Of a stretch of DNA of 64,000 nucleotides, positions 1-8,387 are shown one piece after another. Position 1 is the stretch's first letter. Each line of letters opens with the position of its first letter. Source of the stretch: Actinomycetota bacterium (GTDB lineage: Bacteria > Actinomycetota > Actinomycetes > Actinomycetales > Dermatophilaceae); contig JAIUNK010000013.1 of NCBI GenBank assembly GCA_020161845.1, positions 1 to 64,000 on the forward strand. The letters run 5' to 3'. The notes beneath the pieces were generated by a model, which saw only the letters and a program-made list of their open reading frames with translations, was not told where the DNA came from and made no database searches. The position numbers and the translations under genes were made by a program.

Positions 1-111
1 CAGATGGAACTCGCCCGCCACGGCGCGCACACCCTATGGGGCCTGCTCACCCGCACGGCCAGCACCATCGCGGCCCACACGCTCAGAACCGCCATCCTGA
101 CCGGCGACTAA
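1..111 (+). CDS. C-terminal fragment of an unidentified protein
   Basis: The window opens inside a reading frame (frame 1) of 36 codons that ends with TAA at 109-111. The visible tail is rich in Ala, Thr and Leu, with basic residues, and I do not recognise a family. The codon use is ordinary for the window. The next gene begins about 100 bases downstream on the same strand. Whether this is a real gene end depends on sequence outside the window. Confidence 0.35.
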   Translation, partial: QMELARHGAHTLWGLLTRTASTIAAHTLRTAILTGD

Positions 112-214
112 CCCACACAACGCGCCTGAGGCGCCCGTCATCCGGCTCCGCCACCTCGGCCCAACGGCGCGAGCGCACCACCCGGGCCCGGCGACGGCGG
201 CAGCGAACGTCGTC

Positions 215-2176
215 GTGGCCGACCTCGCCAGCACCCCCGTCACGATCGGACGGGCGCCCGACAACACTCTGGTCGTGGACGATCTGCTCGTGTCGCGCCA
301 CCACCTGCGCGCGACCCCCCACGCCGAGGGTTTCCTCGTCCAGGACCTCGGGAGTCGCAACGGCTCCTATGTCAACGGCGCGTCGATCACGTCGTGCGTC
401 GTGCGGGCCGGGGACCGCCTGACGCTGGGGCATCTGGAGTTCCGTGTCGAGGCCGGCGAGCTGCGGATGGCCCCAAAAAAGACGAGGGTATCGTTCGTCG
501 CGACCGAGCTCGCGGTTCGCCTCCCCTCTGGCAAGCAGCTGCTTCACGACGTGAGCTTCGAGCTCCCGGAAGCCGCCCTCCTCGGGGTCATCGGACCCTC
601 CGGAGCGGGAAAGAGCACTCTTCTCGGCGCCCTGACCGGCTCGCGTCAGGCCACCTCGGGGCAGGTCCTCTTCGACGGGCTGGATCTCTACGCCAACTAT
701 CACGAGTTGTGGCACCGCATCGGCGTCGTCCCGCAGGACGACGTCGTTCACCGGCAGCTCACCGTGCGGCAGGCCCTGGGATACGCGTCCGAGTTGCGCT
801 TCCCTGCCGACCTCGAGCGGTCCGCCCGGACGGCGCGGATCGCGGAGGTGGTCGGGGAGCTCGGCCTGGATGCGCACCTCGACACCCGGATCGACCAGCT
901 GTCGGGCGGTCAGCGCAAGCGGACGTCGGTGGCCATGGAGCTGCTCACGCAGCCCTCGCTGCTGTTTCTCGACGAACCCACGTCGGGATTGGATCCGGGC
1001 TTGGACAAGTCCGTGATGCAGACGCTGCGGGGTCTGGCGGACGGCGGCCGCACGGTCATCGTCGTGACGCACAGCGTGGCGAATCTCGGGCTGTGCGATC
1101 GGGTGCTGCTGCTCGCTCCGGGCGGTGAGGTGGCCTATTTCGGTCCTCCGGAGGGAGTGTTGCCCTACTTCGGGTTTGAGCACTATTCGGACGTCTTCCA
1201 GTCCGTCTCCGCCGACCCTTCCGGAGTCGCCATGCGCTTCCGGACCAGCCTGGCCCCGGCGGGAGGCGGCCGGGTCCTCCAGCCAGAGCGTGACCCCGTT
1301 CCGGCCGCCGAGCCTCTCCGGCAGCAATCCCGCGGGCGGCAGGCCGCCGTCCTCATCCGCCGACAACTGCGCGTCCTCACGTCGGACCGGTCCTATGCCT
1401 TGTTCACAGCCCTGTTGCCGTTCGTCATGGCCGGCCTGGTGATGACTGTCCCGGGGAAGGCAGGCTTCGGACCAGCGGAACGCCCGCCCACCTCGGAACC
1501 GACCCAGCTGCTCGTCGTCTTGATCGTGGGTGCCGCGTTCATGGGCCTGGCGGCCAGCGCACGGGACCTCGTCGGGGAACGGCCGATCTTCCTCCGCGAG
1601 CGCGCCGTTGGGCTGGCTCCCTCGGCGTACCTCATGGGCAAGCTCGCCGTCTTCGGCGGGCTCGCGATGCTGCAGTCCGCCGTCCTCGTCGGTCTCGTGA
1701 TGCAGGTCAAGCCGCCTCCCGATGGGGCTAGCGCACTGGGCAGCGGGGTGCTGGAGATCTACGTCGCCGTCGCGCTCACGACCTTTGCCTCCGCGACGTT
1801 CGGGCTGCTGATCTCCGCCGTCGTCTCGACGACGGAGCAAGTCATGCCCCTGCTCATCGTCACCCTCATGGCCCAATTGGTGCTCTGCGGAGGGCTGATC
1901 CCTGTCGCGGATCGCCTGGGGTTGGAGCAGGTTTCGTGGGCCTCGCCAAGTCGATGGGGGTACGGCGCCGCCGCGTCGACGGTCGATGTCACGGCCAAAA
2001 GCCGTGCTTTCGCAGCGACACCTGTGCCCGCGGCGGCCGGTGCCCCGCGCGATGACCCGCTGTGGGAGCACGGGTCGGCGCCCTGGTGGCGCGACATCGG
2101 GATGTTGCTCCTCTTGACGGCGGCCGCCACCTCCATCACCGCAGCTCTGCTCGAGCGCACCAGCCGCCGTCGCTGA
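215..2176 (+). CDS. FHA domain-containing ABC transporter, ATPase and permease fused
   Basis: Half-size exporter fused to a phosphothreonine-binding FHA domain, as in mycobacterial Rv1747. In order: FHA (about residues 5-80, with IGR, SRHH and the G-S-R-N-G loop), ABC ATPase (about 90-310: Walker A GPSGAGKS near 127-134, signature LSGGQ, Walker B LLFLDEP), then an ABC-2 type membrane domain with about six segments (about 385-650). The FHA module suggests control by Ser/Thr kinase phosphorylation. The substrate is unknown; related proteins are linked to lipid or glycolipid export. The start is the first canonical codon (GTG), but the frame is open back to a TGA at 98-100 and the translated stretch 137-214 looks like FHA strand 1. 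The true N-terminus may therefore lie upstream on a non-canonical start. No good ribosome binding site is visible. Confidence 0.88.
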   Translation: MADLASTPVTIGRAPDNTLVVDDLLVSRHHLRATPHAEGFLVQDLGSRNGSYVNGASITSCVVRAGDRLTLGHLEFRVEAGELRMAPKKTRVSFVATELAVRLPSGKQLLHDVSFELPEAALLGVIGPSGAGKSTLLGALTGSRQATSGQVLFDGLDLYANYHELWHRIGVVPQDDVVHRQLTVRQALGYASELRFPADLERSARTARIAEVVGELGLDAHLDTRIDQLSGGQRKRTSVAMELLTQPSLLFLDEPTSGLDPGLDKSVMQTLRGLADGGRTVIVVTHSVANLGLCDRVLLLAPGGEVAYFGPPEGVLPYFGFEHYSDVFQSVSADPSGVAMRFRTSLAPAGGGRVLQPERDPVPAAEPLRQQSRGRQAAVLIRRQLRVLTSDRSYALFTALLPFVMAGLVMTVPGKAGFGPAERPPTSEPTQLLVVLIVGAAFMGLAASARDLVGERPIFLRERAVGLAPSAYLMGKLAVFGGLAMLQSAVLVGLVMQVKPPPDGASALGSGVLEIYVAVALTTFASATFGLLISAVVSTTEQVMPLLIVTLMAQLVLCGGLIPVADRLGLEQVSWASPSRWGYGAAASTVDVTAKSRAFAATPVPAAAGAPRDDPLWEHGSAPWWRDIGMLLLLTAAATSITAALLERTSRRR

Positions 2177-2208
2177 CCCACCGGGTGGGCAGCGTGCGGC
2201 GAATGCGG

Positions 2209-2712
2209 TCAGCTCATGTCGACGACCGCGTGGTCGCCCTCCGGCGCCGCAGACCCCGTCGCCAGCGCCTTGAGCAGCCCGGCCACCTGGACGACCTTGC
2301 CGGGGCTGTCCCAGTAATGCGCCGTCTCCGCGGTCACCTTCAGCAGGGCCACGTCGGGGTCGTCGTGCTCGACACCGAAATAGGCCTTGGCGAACGGGGA
2401 CCACAATTCCTCGTTCTTGGCCACGTCGCGCACGATCTCAGCGCGGCCCGCCAGGGACACCCAGCGGCCCTCCTCGGTGTAGGCGACGTTGCAGGCCGCG
2501 TCGGCGCGGACCTGCCCGGCCAGGGGGCCGCTGTCCCGGCAGAAGAACCAGACCGTGCCGTCGAAGTCGCTCTCCTGGCACGCCAGCGGGCGCGAGACGA
2601 GCAGCCCCGCCTCGTTGCGGGTGGTGATCATGGCGGTGCGCTGGCCCTTGATGAGGTCCACCACGTGGGCCACGGCCTCGTCGTCGGTTCGCACGGGGGT
2701 CGGGTCGGCCAT
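2209..2712 (-). CDS. Pyridoxamine 5'-phosphate oxidase-family protein (general stress protein 26-like)
   Basis: 167-residue split-barrel flavin-binding protein. It matches the Gsp26-type PPOX proteins in length and pattern: an early strand with TAMITTRNEAG, FFCRDSGPLAGQ, a central NVAYTEEGRWVSLAGRAEIV and a conserved YW near residue 138. Relatives bind FMN or FAD and are induced by stress; the substrate is usually unknown. The ATG has a good AGGAG site 6 bases upstream (on the minus strand). It runs convergently with the FHA-ABC gene (32-bp gap). A TGTCTAAGGTTGCCC element, shared with the DUF427/MerR intergenic region, lies about 180 bases upstream. Confidence 0.85.
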   Translation of the reverse strand: MADPTPVRTDDEAVAHVVDLIKGQRTAMITTRNEAGLLVSRPLACQESDFDGTVWFFCRDSGPLAGQVRADAACNVAYTEEGRWVSLAGRAEIVRDVAKNEELWSPFAKAYFGVEHDDPDVALLKVTAETAHYWDSPGKVVQVAGLLKALATGSAAPEGDHAVVDMS

Positions 2713-3176
2713 CAGTTCTCCTGAGCGGTGGGGGGCGTCGTACGGCGCCCGGGCTCGCCGTGGCGGGCTCGGCCGCGGCGGTGCTGCGAGTCAAGCACGG
2801 CGGCCTCGGCACCGCCCGACGCGGCGTCGAGGCTTCGGTCGCCGCCCGGGTGGCGGCGCAACGCCCCAGGCCAGTGGGCGACCGGGCGGGGCAACCTTAG
2901 ACACGGGTCGGCGCTCGGTGTCCGCCGGTGCCCGGGACGATCAGCCCTTGAGGCCACCGGCCGGCGGGTGAGACCCTGAAGGTCTGGCGCCAACGGGCGA
3001 CCGCTGCGGCGGCCAGGACCTCGAACGGCGCCGTTGGTGGAATCACAGCCACCTCGGGCCCCGTCGCCGCGGGTCGGGTGGTAGGTATGTCTAACAAAGA
3101 CCGGGCCAGGAACGGGCCTGCCGTGAGGCGACACGGTGTTCGGCGCACAGTCGCGTCAGAACGTGAGGAGAGGCAT
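2713..3176. other. 464-bp divergent intergenic region with two TGTCTAA elements
   Basis: No convincing gene lies here between the PPOX gene (minus strand) and phaZ (plus strand). The open frames present are out of register with any good start. It holds TGTCTAAGGTTGCCC on the minus strand (arm at 2889-2903) and TGTCTAA on the plus strand at 3088-3094, about 80 bases before phaZ. The same element forms a palindrome at 18555-18586, which makes shared regulation of PPOX and phaZ possible. Confidence 0.5.
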
Positions 3177-4601
3177 ATGGCACTGAACGCTCCGAACTTA
3201 GAAGCTGTACACGCCAAGGCCAGAGAAATCCTGGGGAAGGCTCCCGACCTCTTGACGGTGTTGGGCGCCGACCATGAAGGTCCGTACAGCGGTCCCTACA
3301 ATCCCTGGCTCGACCATTTCCACCGGCTCGGCTCCAACTACGTCAAGCTGCTCTCCCTCATGACGGCCATGCAGCGGGACACCCTGCATGTCTATCGCGA
3401 GGTGGGCAAGACCTACGGCGAGCCCAAGGTGATCCAACGGTTCCAGAAGTGGCTGGAGAAGGTCGCCGACGCGAACGCGGTCCTGATGGAGAAGCTCGCC
3501 AAGGACTACCCGCGCCCCGACTTCGGGCTGAATTTCACGGCCATCGACGGCCACATGGTCGGTGTCACCGAAGAGGTGGTGCTCGCCAAGCCGTTCTGCA
3601 ACCTCATCCACTTCAAGCGCGACACCGACCGCACCGACCCGATCGTGCTCATCGTCGCGGCCCAGTCCGGTCACTACGCCACGTTGTTGCGGCCCACCGT
3701 CGAGCGGCTGCTCCCGGAGGCCGAGGTCTACATCACCGACTGGATCAACGCCCGCGAGGTGCCGGTGAGCGCTGGCGAGTTCAACCTCGACACCTATGCC
3801 GACTACGTGGTCGAGTTCATGGATCACCTCGGCCCCGACACGAATGTGCTGGCCATCTGCCAGTCCACCGTGCCCTCGGTGATGGCGGTGGCCCGGGTCG
3901 CCGAGGACGCGCCCGAGAAGCAACCGATGACGTTCACGGTGATGGCCGGCCCGCTCGACCCCGGCGCAGCGCCGACCGAGGTGACCAAGCTCGCCGACAA
4001 GATGCACCTGCCGTCCTACCTGCTGGCCTTCATCGCCGAGGCGCCCAACGGGCGCAAGGTCTACCCGGGCTATGTGCAGCTGATGAGCTTCATCGCGATG
4101 AACCCGAAGAACCACTTCAGCAGCCACCGCGACCTCTACAACCACTACGTCGCCGACGACACCCACCCCAATGTGGACCGCATCGAACGCTTCTACGCCG
4201 AATACTTCGCCGTTGCGGATCTCACGGCCGAGTTCTACGCCGACACGGTCAAGCGCGTGTTCATCAACAAGGAACTCGCCAAGGGCACGATGACCTACAA
4301 CGGCAAACTCGTCCGGCCGGAAGCGATCACCTGCCCCATCATCGCCATCGAGGGCGCCATGGACGACATCTCGGCGCCGGGGCAGACCCGCGAGTTCCTC
4401 AAGAAGTTCACCGGCAGCTCCGACCTCTCCTTCTACGAGCAACAGCACGCCGGGCACTACGGCGTGTTCGCCGGTGGCCACTGGCGCGGCGACATCGCGC
4501 CGCGGATGCTCGGCAAGGTCCGCGAGGCCGCGCAGGCCAAGGGCAAGACCTACAGCGCCTCCCAGACCGAGTCGATTCCGATCGACGCCTACGTCCCCTG
4601 A
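3177..4601 (+). CDS. phaZ: Intracellular polyhydroxyalkanoate (PHB) depolymerase
   Basis: 474-residue alpha/beta-hydrolase that degrades stored poly-3-hydroxybutyrate. It has the cysteine nucleophile typical of the intracellular PhaZ family, in AICQSTVP (Cys228), with Asp396/397 in EGAMDDIS and a His at 424 or 427 in QQHAGHYGVF. Length and the N-terminal pattern (GPYNPWLDHFHRLG) fit the i-PhaZ family. The ATG at 3177 is preceded by GAGGAG, so it is preferred over in-frame starts upstream. It sits alone, followed by a strong hairpin at 4652-4685. The window also encodes a thiolase and a crotonyl-CoA carboxylase/reductase, which could use or feed the C4 units. Confidence 0.9.
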   Translation: MALNAPNLEAVHAKAREILGKAPDLLTVLGADHEGPYSGPYNPWLDHFHRLGSNYVKLLSLMTAMQRDTLHVYREVGKTYGEPKVIQRFQKWLEKVADANAVLMEKLAKDYPRPDFGLNFTAIDGHMVGVTEEVVLAKPFCNLIHFKRDTDRTDPIVLIVAAQSGHYATLLRPTVERLLPEAEVYITDWINAREVPVSAGEFNLDTYADYVVEFMDHLGPDTNVLAICQSTVPSVMAVARVAEDAPEKQPMTFTVMAGPLDPGAAPTEVTKLADKMHLPSYLLAFIAEAPNGRKVYPGYVQLMSFIAMNPKNHFSSHRDLYNHYVADDTHPNVDRIERFYAEYFAVADLTAEFYADTVKRVFINKELAKGTMTYNGKLVRPEAITCPIIAIEGAMDDISAPGQTREFLKKFTGSSDLSFYEQQHAGHYGVFAGGHWRGDIAPRMLGKVREAAQAKGKTYSASQTESIPIDAYVP

Positions 4602-4926
4602 CCCGGGAGCGGCCAGGACCGCTGACGGTTCCGGGCCACAGCCGATCACGCCGTACGGCGGGTGCTTGCGGGCACCCGCCGTACGCGTGCGCCTGGGGCT
4701 ACCCCCAGTGCCCGCCCGCGCGGCCCCGGTGAGGCGGGCGAGCGCGCGGTCGGTGAACCCTCACGGCGCGGTCACCGCGCGACAACGATCCCGCATCGGG
4801 GCGTGTCCCACCCTTCACTTATGCCATTTCTCCTGAGAATGTCGATAAGACAAGCGGATTCGCGCGCCCAGATCCAGGTCGACCGACCCGGAGAGCGCGC
4901 TTCGTCGGCCGATGAGGAGACCGATC
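4602..4926. other. 325-bp gap between phaZ and the LytR_C gene
   Basis: It contains the phaZ terminator hairpins in its first third. The last 120 bases are the most AT-rich part (around 4810-4860) and probably hold the promoter of the downstream envelope gene. I could not assign -10 and -35 boxes with confidence. No gene is seen. Confidence 0.45.
4652..4685 (+). terminator. Intrinsic-type hairpin after phaZ
   Basis: Perfect 14-bp inverted repeat (arms 4652-4665 and 4672-4685) around a 6-base loop, 50 bases after the phaZ stop. There is no U-run, as is usual in high-GC actinobacteria. A second weaker hairpin (CTGGGG-CTA-CCCCAG) follows near 4690-4710. Confidence 0.75.
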
Positions 4927-5781
4927 GTGTTGGGCTGGAATGCGGACCCCTGGTCGCGCCGCCGCGTCGGATTGCTGTTGTTCGTGCTGACCCCGGCCGT
5001 CTTCCTCGGCGGCGGGTTGTTGTCCGCATCCAACGCCCTCAGCCGCGTCATCGGCCCCAAGGAGGCCGCGGCCTGCACGCCGCAGACCGTCAAGGCGCCG
5101 CCGCAGAATTCGTTCACGGTGAACGTGCTCAACGCCGAGGGCCCCAAGGGTGCGGCGCGGGCCGTCGCCAAGGAACTGCCGCTGCGGCAGTTCGTGCCGG
5201 GCGAGGTCGGCAACGCCCAGGTCGATACGCGAGTGGTGCAGGGGATCGGCGAGATCCGCTTTGGACCCAGTGGCCAGGACCAGGCGCTGCTGGTGCAGAA
5301 GCTGCTGCTGCCCCAGGCCCGGATGCTGCGTGACTACCGCCCGAACACCTCCGTGGACCTCGTGCTCGGTCCGCAGTTCACCGCCCTCAAGCCGCCGGAC
5401 GGCCCGCTGGTCCGGCGCGCCGACGTCGTGGTCAACGTCTACAACACGACGTACTACGAGGGGCTGGGCAAGAGCACCTCCGACGGCATGGTCGCGCTCG
5501 GTTTCGCGCGCGGCGCCGTGGGCCTGGACCCGCAGAACTCCTGGATCCAGGACGCGGCGGCGATCCGGTTCGGGCCGGACGGGGAACTCGGCGCCAAGCT
5601 CGTGAAGGAGGCCGTGCCGGACGCCCGCCTGCTGCCCGACCCGAGCAACACCACCGCCACTGTGGACCTGCTCATCGGCATGAAGTGGACCGCGCTGGCG
5701 CCCGCCGACAAGCTCACCGTGGAACCGCCGAAGCAGGCGCTGGGCGAGATCGAGGTCGACCGGCCCTGCCCGAAGTCCTGA
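4927..5781 (+). CDS. Membrane-anchored protein with two LytR_C domains
   Basis: About 284 residues: a short cytoplasmic start, one membrane segment (about 13-38), then two tandem copies of the LytR cell-envelope C-terminal domain. The first runs from FTVNVLNAEG to TSVDLVLG and the second from VVVNVYNTTYYEGLG to ATVDLLIG. Each has the conserved alternation of a stable strand, a hydrophobic helix and a closing VDLxxG. Family members act outside the membrane in envelope biogenesis, but this domain alone has no known catalysis. GTG at 4927 is chosen over ATG at 4912 because GAGGAG lies 6 bases before the GTG. The 3' end is only 4 bases from the convergent marR gene. Confidence 0.82.
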   Translation: MLGWNADPWSRRRVGLLLFVLTPAVFLGGGLLSASNALSRVIGPKEAAACTPQTVKAPPQNSFTVNVLNAEGPKGAARAVAKELPLRQFVPGEVGNAQVDTRVVQGIGEIRFGPSGQDQALLVQKLLLPQARMLRDYRPNTSVDLVLGPQFTALKPPDGPLVRRADVVVNVYNTTYYEGLGKSTSDGMVALGFARGAVGLDPQNSWIQDAAAIRFGPDGELGAKLVKEAVPDARLLPDPSNTTATVDLLIGMKWTALAPADKLTVEPPKQALGEIEVDRPCPKS

Positions 5782-5785
5782 CCCC

Positions 5786-6229
5786 CTAGCGGGCCTGGAA
5801 GGACTCGTGCAGCGCCGCCCTGACGTCACGCAGGTAGGTGGCCACGACCTCGCGCTCCTGCGGTGATCGGGACTGGCCGGCGGCGTCGACCCGACGGTTG
5901 GCGTCGCGGTAGAGCGCGGCCAACCGCAGGGCCCGATCGCGGGGCATCCGCAACAGCACCGCCCGGCCGTCCTCGGGGTGCGCGATGCGCTCGATCCAGC
6001 CGTGCTCCTCGAGCCGCCGGATGATGCCGGTCATCGTGGCGGCATGAATGGCGGTGCGCCGGGCGAGTTCGGTGGGGCTGATCTGCCGCTCCCGGTGAAT
6101 GATGTCCAGGCAGGACAGGTCGCCGTCGTTGAGATCGGCCGACCGGGCCACGGCGTGGGTGATCGCGGCCATCTCGATCCGCACGTCCAGCAGCGCCGTA
6201 CGCAGCCCCTGGGTGGTCACTTCGCGCAC
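5786..6229 (-). CDS. MarR-family transcriptional regulator
   Basis: 147-residue winged-helix repressor-type protein. The wHTH runs from SCLDIIHRERQISPTELARR through MTGIIRRLEEHGWIERIAHPEDGRA, where the wing has the typical D-x-R. GTG at 6229 is chosen because GGGAGGG lies 8 bases upstream and the start falls 4 bases after the stop of the hydrolase gene. The two are therefore probably one transcript, with the regulator acting on its own operon; a direct repeat at 7112-7144 in the promoter region is a candidate site. The ligand is unknown. Confidence 0.85.
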   Translation of the reverse strand: MREVTTQGLRTALLDVRIEMAAITHAVARSADLNDGDLSCLDIIHRERQISPTELARRTAIHAATMTGIIRRLEEHGWIERIAHPEDGRAVLLRMPRDRALRLAALYRDANRRVDAAGQSRSPQEREVVATYLRDVRAALHESFQAR

Positions 6230-6233
6230 CGGA

Positions 6234-7082
6234 TCAGCCCTCCCGTCCGGCCTCGGCGGCGTCCGCGTCCGCACGATCCTCGCCCCACTGCAGGAACTTG
6301 CGGATCGACCGGTTCACCAGCCAGGGCTGGTCGCGGTTCGACATGTGCGCCGCCCACGGCACCACGACGAGCTTGGCCATCGGGTCCTTCAGCGGCCAGG
6401 TGGTCATCGCGTAGGCGATGTTGCCCGTCATGTCCAGGGTGCCCAGCACCAGCAGGGTGGGCCGGCCGAGCCGGTGGTTGTCGTCGACGTGGGCGTCGCT
6501 CCAGTAGTTCATCACCTCCAGGAAGTGCCGCTTGCCGAGGTTGTGCATCGTCTTGGCGGTGTAGACCTGGGTCTTCGGGTTGATGCCGCAGGCCGCTGCG
6601 GTCACCGCGACGGTCCACCACCAGGGCCACACCTTCAGCGTCGCCTTGGACAACGCGAGCCCGAGCTTCTCGTTCGGCCACAGCCGCCGGTAGTTGTCCG
6701 TGCAGTCGATCAGCACCAGCCGGGACACCCGCTCCGGCGAGCGGCGCGTCACCGTCTGGGCGAGATTGCCGCCCATGGACTGGCCGAGGAAGTCGGCCTC
6801 GGGGATGTGGTGCTCGTCGAGCAGGGCGTAGAGGTCGTCGACCATGTCCTCATAACGGAACGGCGTGCCCGCTGCCAACTGCGAGCGGCCGTGTCCCCGC
6901 GCGTCCCAGGCGAGAATGCCGACGTCCGCAGGCACGGCCCGCAGCTGGGGCGCGAACGACTGGGAGTCGGCCCCGGCGCCGTGCAGGAAGACGGCCCACC
7001 GGCCGGATGCGCTGCCGCGATACAGATAGTGGATCCGGCAGGCGGGTCGCTGCATGGCCCGCGTTTCGACGTCCTGCGCCAT
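6234..7082 (-). CDS. Alpha/beta-fold hydrolase
   Basis: 282 residues with a complete hydrolase core: oxyanion segment FLHGAGADSQSF, nucleophile elbow GQSMGG, acid in LGTLDMTG and a late His in PWAAHMSN. It is of the epoxide-hydrolase/esterase type; the substrate cannot be read from the sequence. It is first in a two-gene unit with the marR gene. A 12-bp direct repeat lies 30-62 bases upstream of the start. Confidence 0.82.
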   Translation of the reverse strand: MAQDVETRAMQRPACRIHYLYRGSASGRWAVFLHGAGADSQSFAPQLRAVPADVGILAWDARGHGRSQLAAGTPFRYEDMVDDLYALLDEHHIPEADFLGQSMGGNLAQTVTRRSPERVSRLVLIDCTDNYRRLWPNEKLGLALSKATLKVWPWWWTVAVTAAACGINPKTQVYTAKTMHNLGKRHFLEVMNYWSDAHVDDNHRLGRPTLLVLGTLDMTGNIAYAMTTWPLKDPMAKLVVVPWAAHMSNRDQPWLVNRSIRKFLQWGEDRADADAAEAGREG

Positions 7083-7111
7083 GCTGACAAGGTTCGCAGA
7101 CCGGACCCCCG

Positions 7112-7144
7112 GATGGGCCGATGTGCATGTGAGATGGGCCGATG
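7112..7144. promoter_or_regulatory. 12-bp direct repeat upstream of the hydrolase-marR unit
   Basis: GATGGGCCGATG occurs at 7112-7123 and again at 7133-7144, exactly 21 bp apart (two helical turns). It lies 30-62 bases upstream of the minus-strand hydrolase start, a position suited to an operator. Binding by the downstream MarR protein is an inference. Confidence 0.4.
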
Positions 7145-7187
7145 GTCCCGGTGAGGTCAGCCACTGGGCGGCCGGCCGGCCAGCGCC

Positions 7188-8387
7188 TCAGCCGCGGGCC
7201 GGCAGCACCGTCGCGGTCACCTCGCCGAACTCGATCCGCGCCCCGCCGACGCCCGGCGCGCTCGCCCGGATGGTGACCCGGTCACCATCGACCAGGAACG
7301 TGCGGTCCTGTCCGCCGACGCTGATCGGCTCGGCGCCGCCCCAGGTCAGCTCGATGAAGGCGCCCCGCTGATCCCGCTCCGGTCCGGAGACGGTGCCCGA
7401 GGCGAACAGGTCGCCGGTGCGGGTCGCCGCCCCGTTGACCGTGGTGTGCGCCAGCATCTGGGCCGGGGACCAGTACATCTGCGCGTACGGCGGGCGGCTC
7501 ACCAGCTGACCGTTCCACTCCACCTCAAGGGCGACGTCCAGGGTCCACGGCGCGGCCATCCGCAGGTAGTCCAGCGGGATCGGGTCCTGGCCGGGCACGG
7601 GGCACTTCGCCGTGGCCAGCGCCGCCATCGGCACCACCCACGGGGAGATCGAACTGGCGAAGCTCTTGCCCAGGTTGGGCCCCAACGGCTGGTACTCCCA
7701 GGCCTGGATGTCCCGCGCCGACCAGTCGTTGAAGATCACGGCGCCGAACAGGTGCCGCTCGGCCTCCTCGACCGGGATCGGGGTGCCCATCGCGTTGCCG
7801 ACCCCGACCAGGAAACCGAGTTCCGCTTCGATGTCGAGGCGGGTGCTGGGGCCGAACACCGGGGCCGCGTCGGCCGGTCCCTTGCGTTGGCCGCAGGGGC
7901 GCACGATGTCGACGCCCGAAACCACGATCGTGCTGGACCGGCCGTGATAGCCCACCGGCAGGTGCTTCCAGTTGGGCAGCAGCGGGTCGGCGACGTCCGG
8001 GCGGAACAGCCGGCCGAGATTGCTGGCATGGTGCTCGCTGGCATAGAAGTCGACATAGTCGGCGATCCGACAGGGCAGATGCATCGTGACCTCGGCCGCC
8101 GGGAACAGCGCTTCGTCCGGCAGCGGGCTCAACACCGCCTCGGTGAGCAGTTCGCGGACGCGGGCCCAGGCGTCGTACCCCGCGGCCATGAACTCGTTCA
8201 GCGCATCGGTGGCGAACCACCGGGTCGCCTCGGGGAGCGTCGGCGCCAGCGCGATCGCCAGGTCGACGACCGTGTCGCCGACGCGGGTGGCGCAGCGCCG
8301 CGGCCCGTCGGGGGTGGCCGAATAGACCCCGTAGGGCAGGTTGGCCGGCCCGAAGCCGGAGCCGGCGGGGGTGGACAGGACGGTCAT
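7188..8387 (-). CDS. fahA: Fumarylacetoacetase
   Basis: 399 residues, the last step of tyrosine/homogentisate degradation: fumarylacetoacetate to fumarate and acetoacetate. An N-terminal SH3-like domain (PYGVYS...RVGDTVVDLA) precedes the FAH catalytic domain. Metal and substrate motifs are visible: DYVDFYASEHHASN, YHGRSSTIVVSG, the E-x-E pair in RLDIEAELGFLVG, and NDWSARDIQAWEYQPLGPNLGKSF. ATG at 8387 has AGGAG 8 bases upstream and overlaps the stop of the preceding gene as ATGA, so translation is coupled. Confidence 0.93.
   Translation of the reverse strand: MTVLSTPAGSGFGPANLPYGVYSATPDGPRRCATRVGDTVVDLAIALAPTLPEATRWFATDALNEFMAAGYDAWARVRELLTEAVLSPLPDEALFPAAEVTMHLPCRIADYVDFYASEHHASNLGRLFRPDVADPLLPNWKHLPVGYHGRSSTIVVSGVDIVRPCGQRKGPADAAPVFGPSTRLDIEAELGFLVGVGNAMGTPIPVEEAERHLFGAVIFNDWSARDIQAWEYQPLGPNLGKSFASSISPWVVPMAALATAKCPVPGQDPIPLDYLRMAAPWTLDVALEVEWNGQLVSRPPYAQMYWSPAQMLAHTTVNGAATRTGDLFASGTVSGPERDQRGAFIELTWGGAEPISVGGQDRTFLVDGDRVTIRASAPGVGGARIEFGEVTATVLPARG

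Noticed and set aside
1-111. Transposase tail at the left edge
   Set aside because: The 36 residues show no DDE or other recognisable signature, and there are no terminal inverted repeats in view.
83-2404. A minus-strand frame opposite the FHA-ABC transporter
   Set aside because: It shows no motifs, while the plus-strand frame has a complete ABC ATPase.
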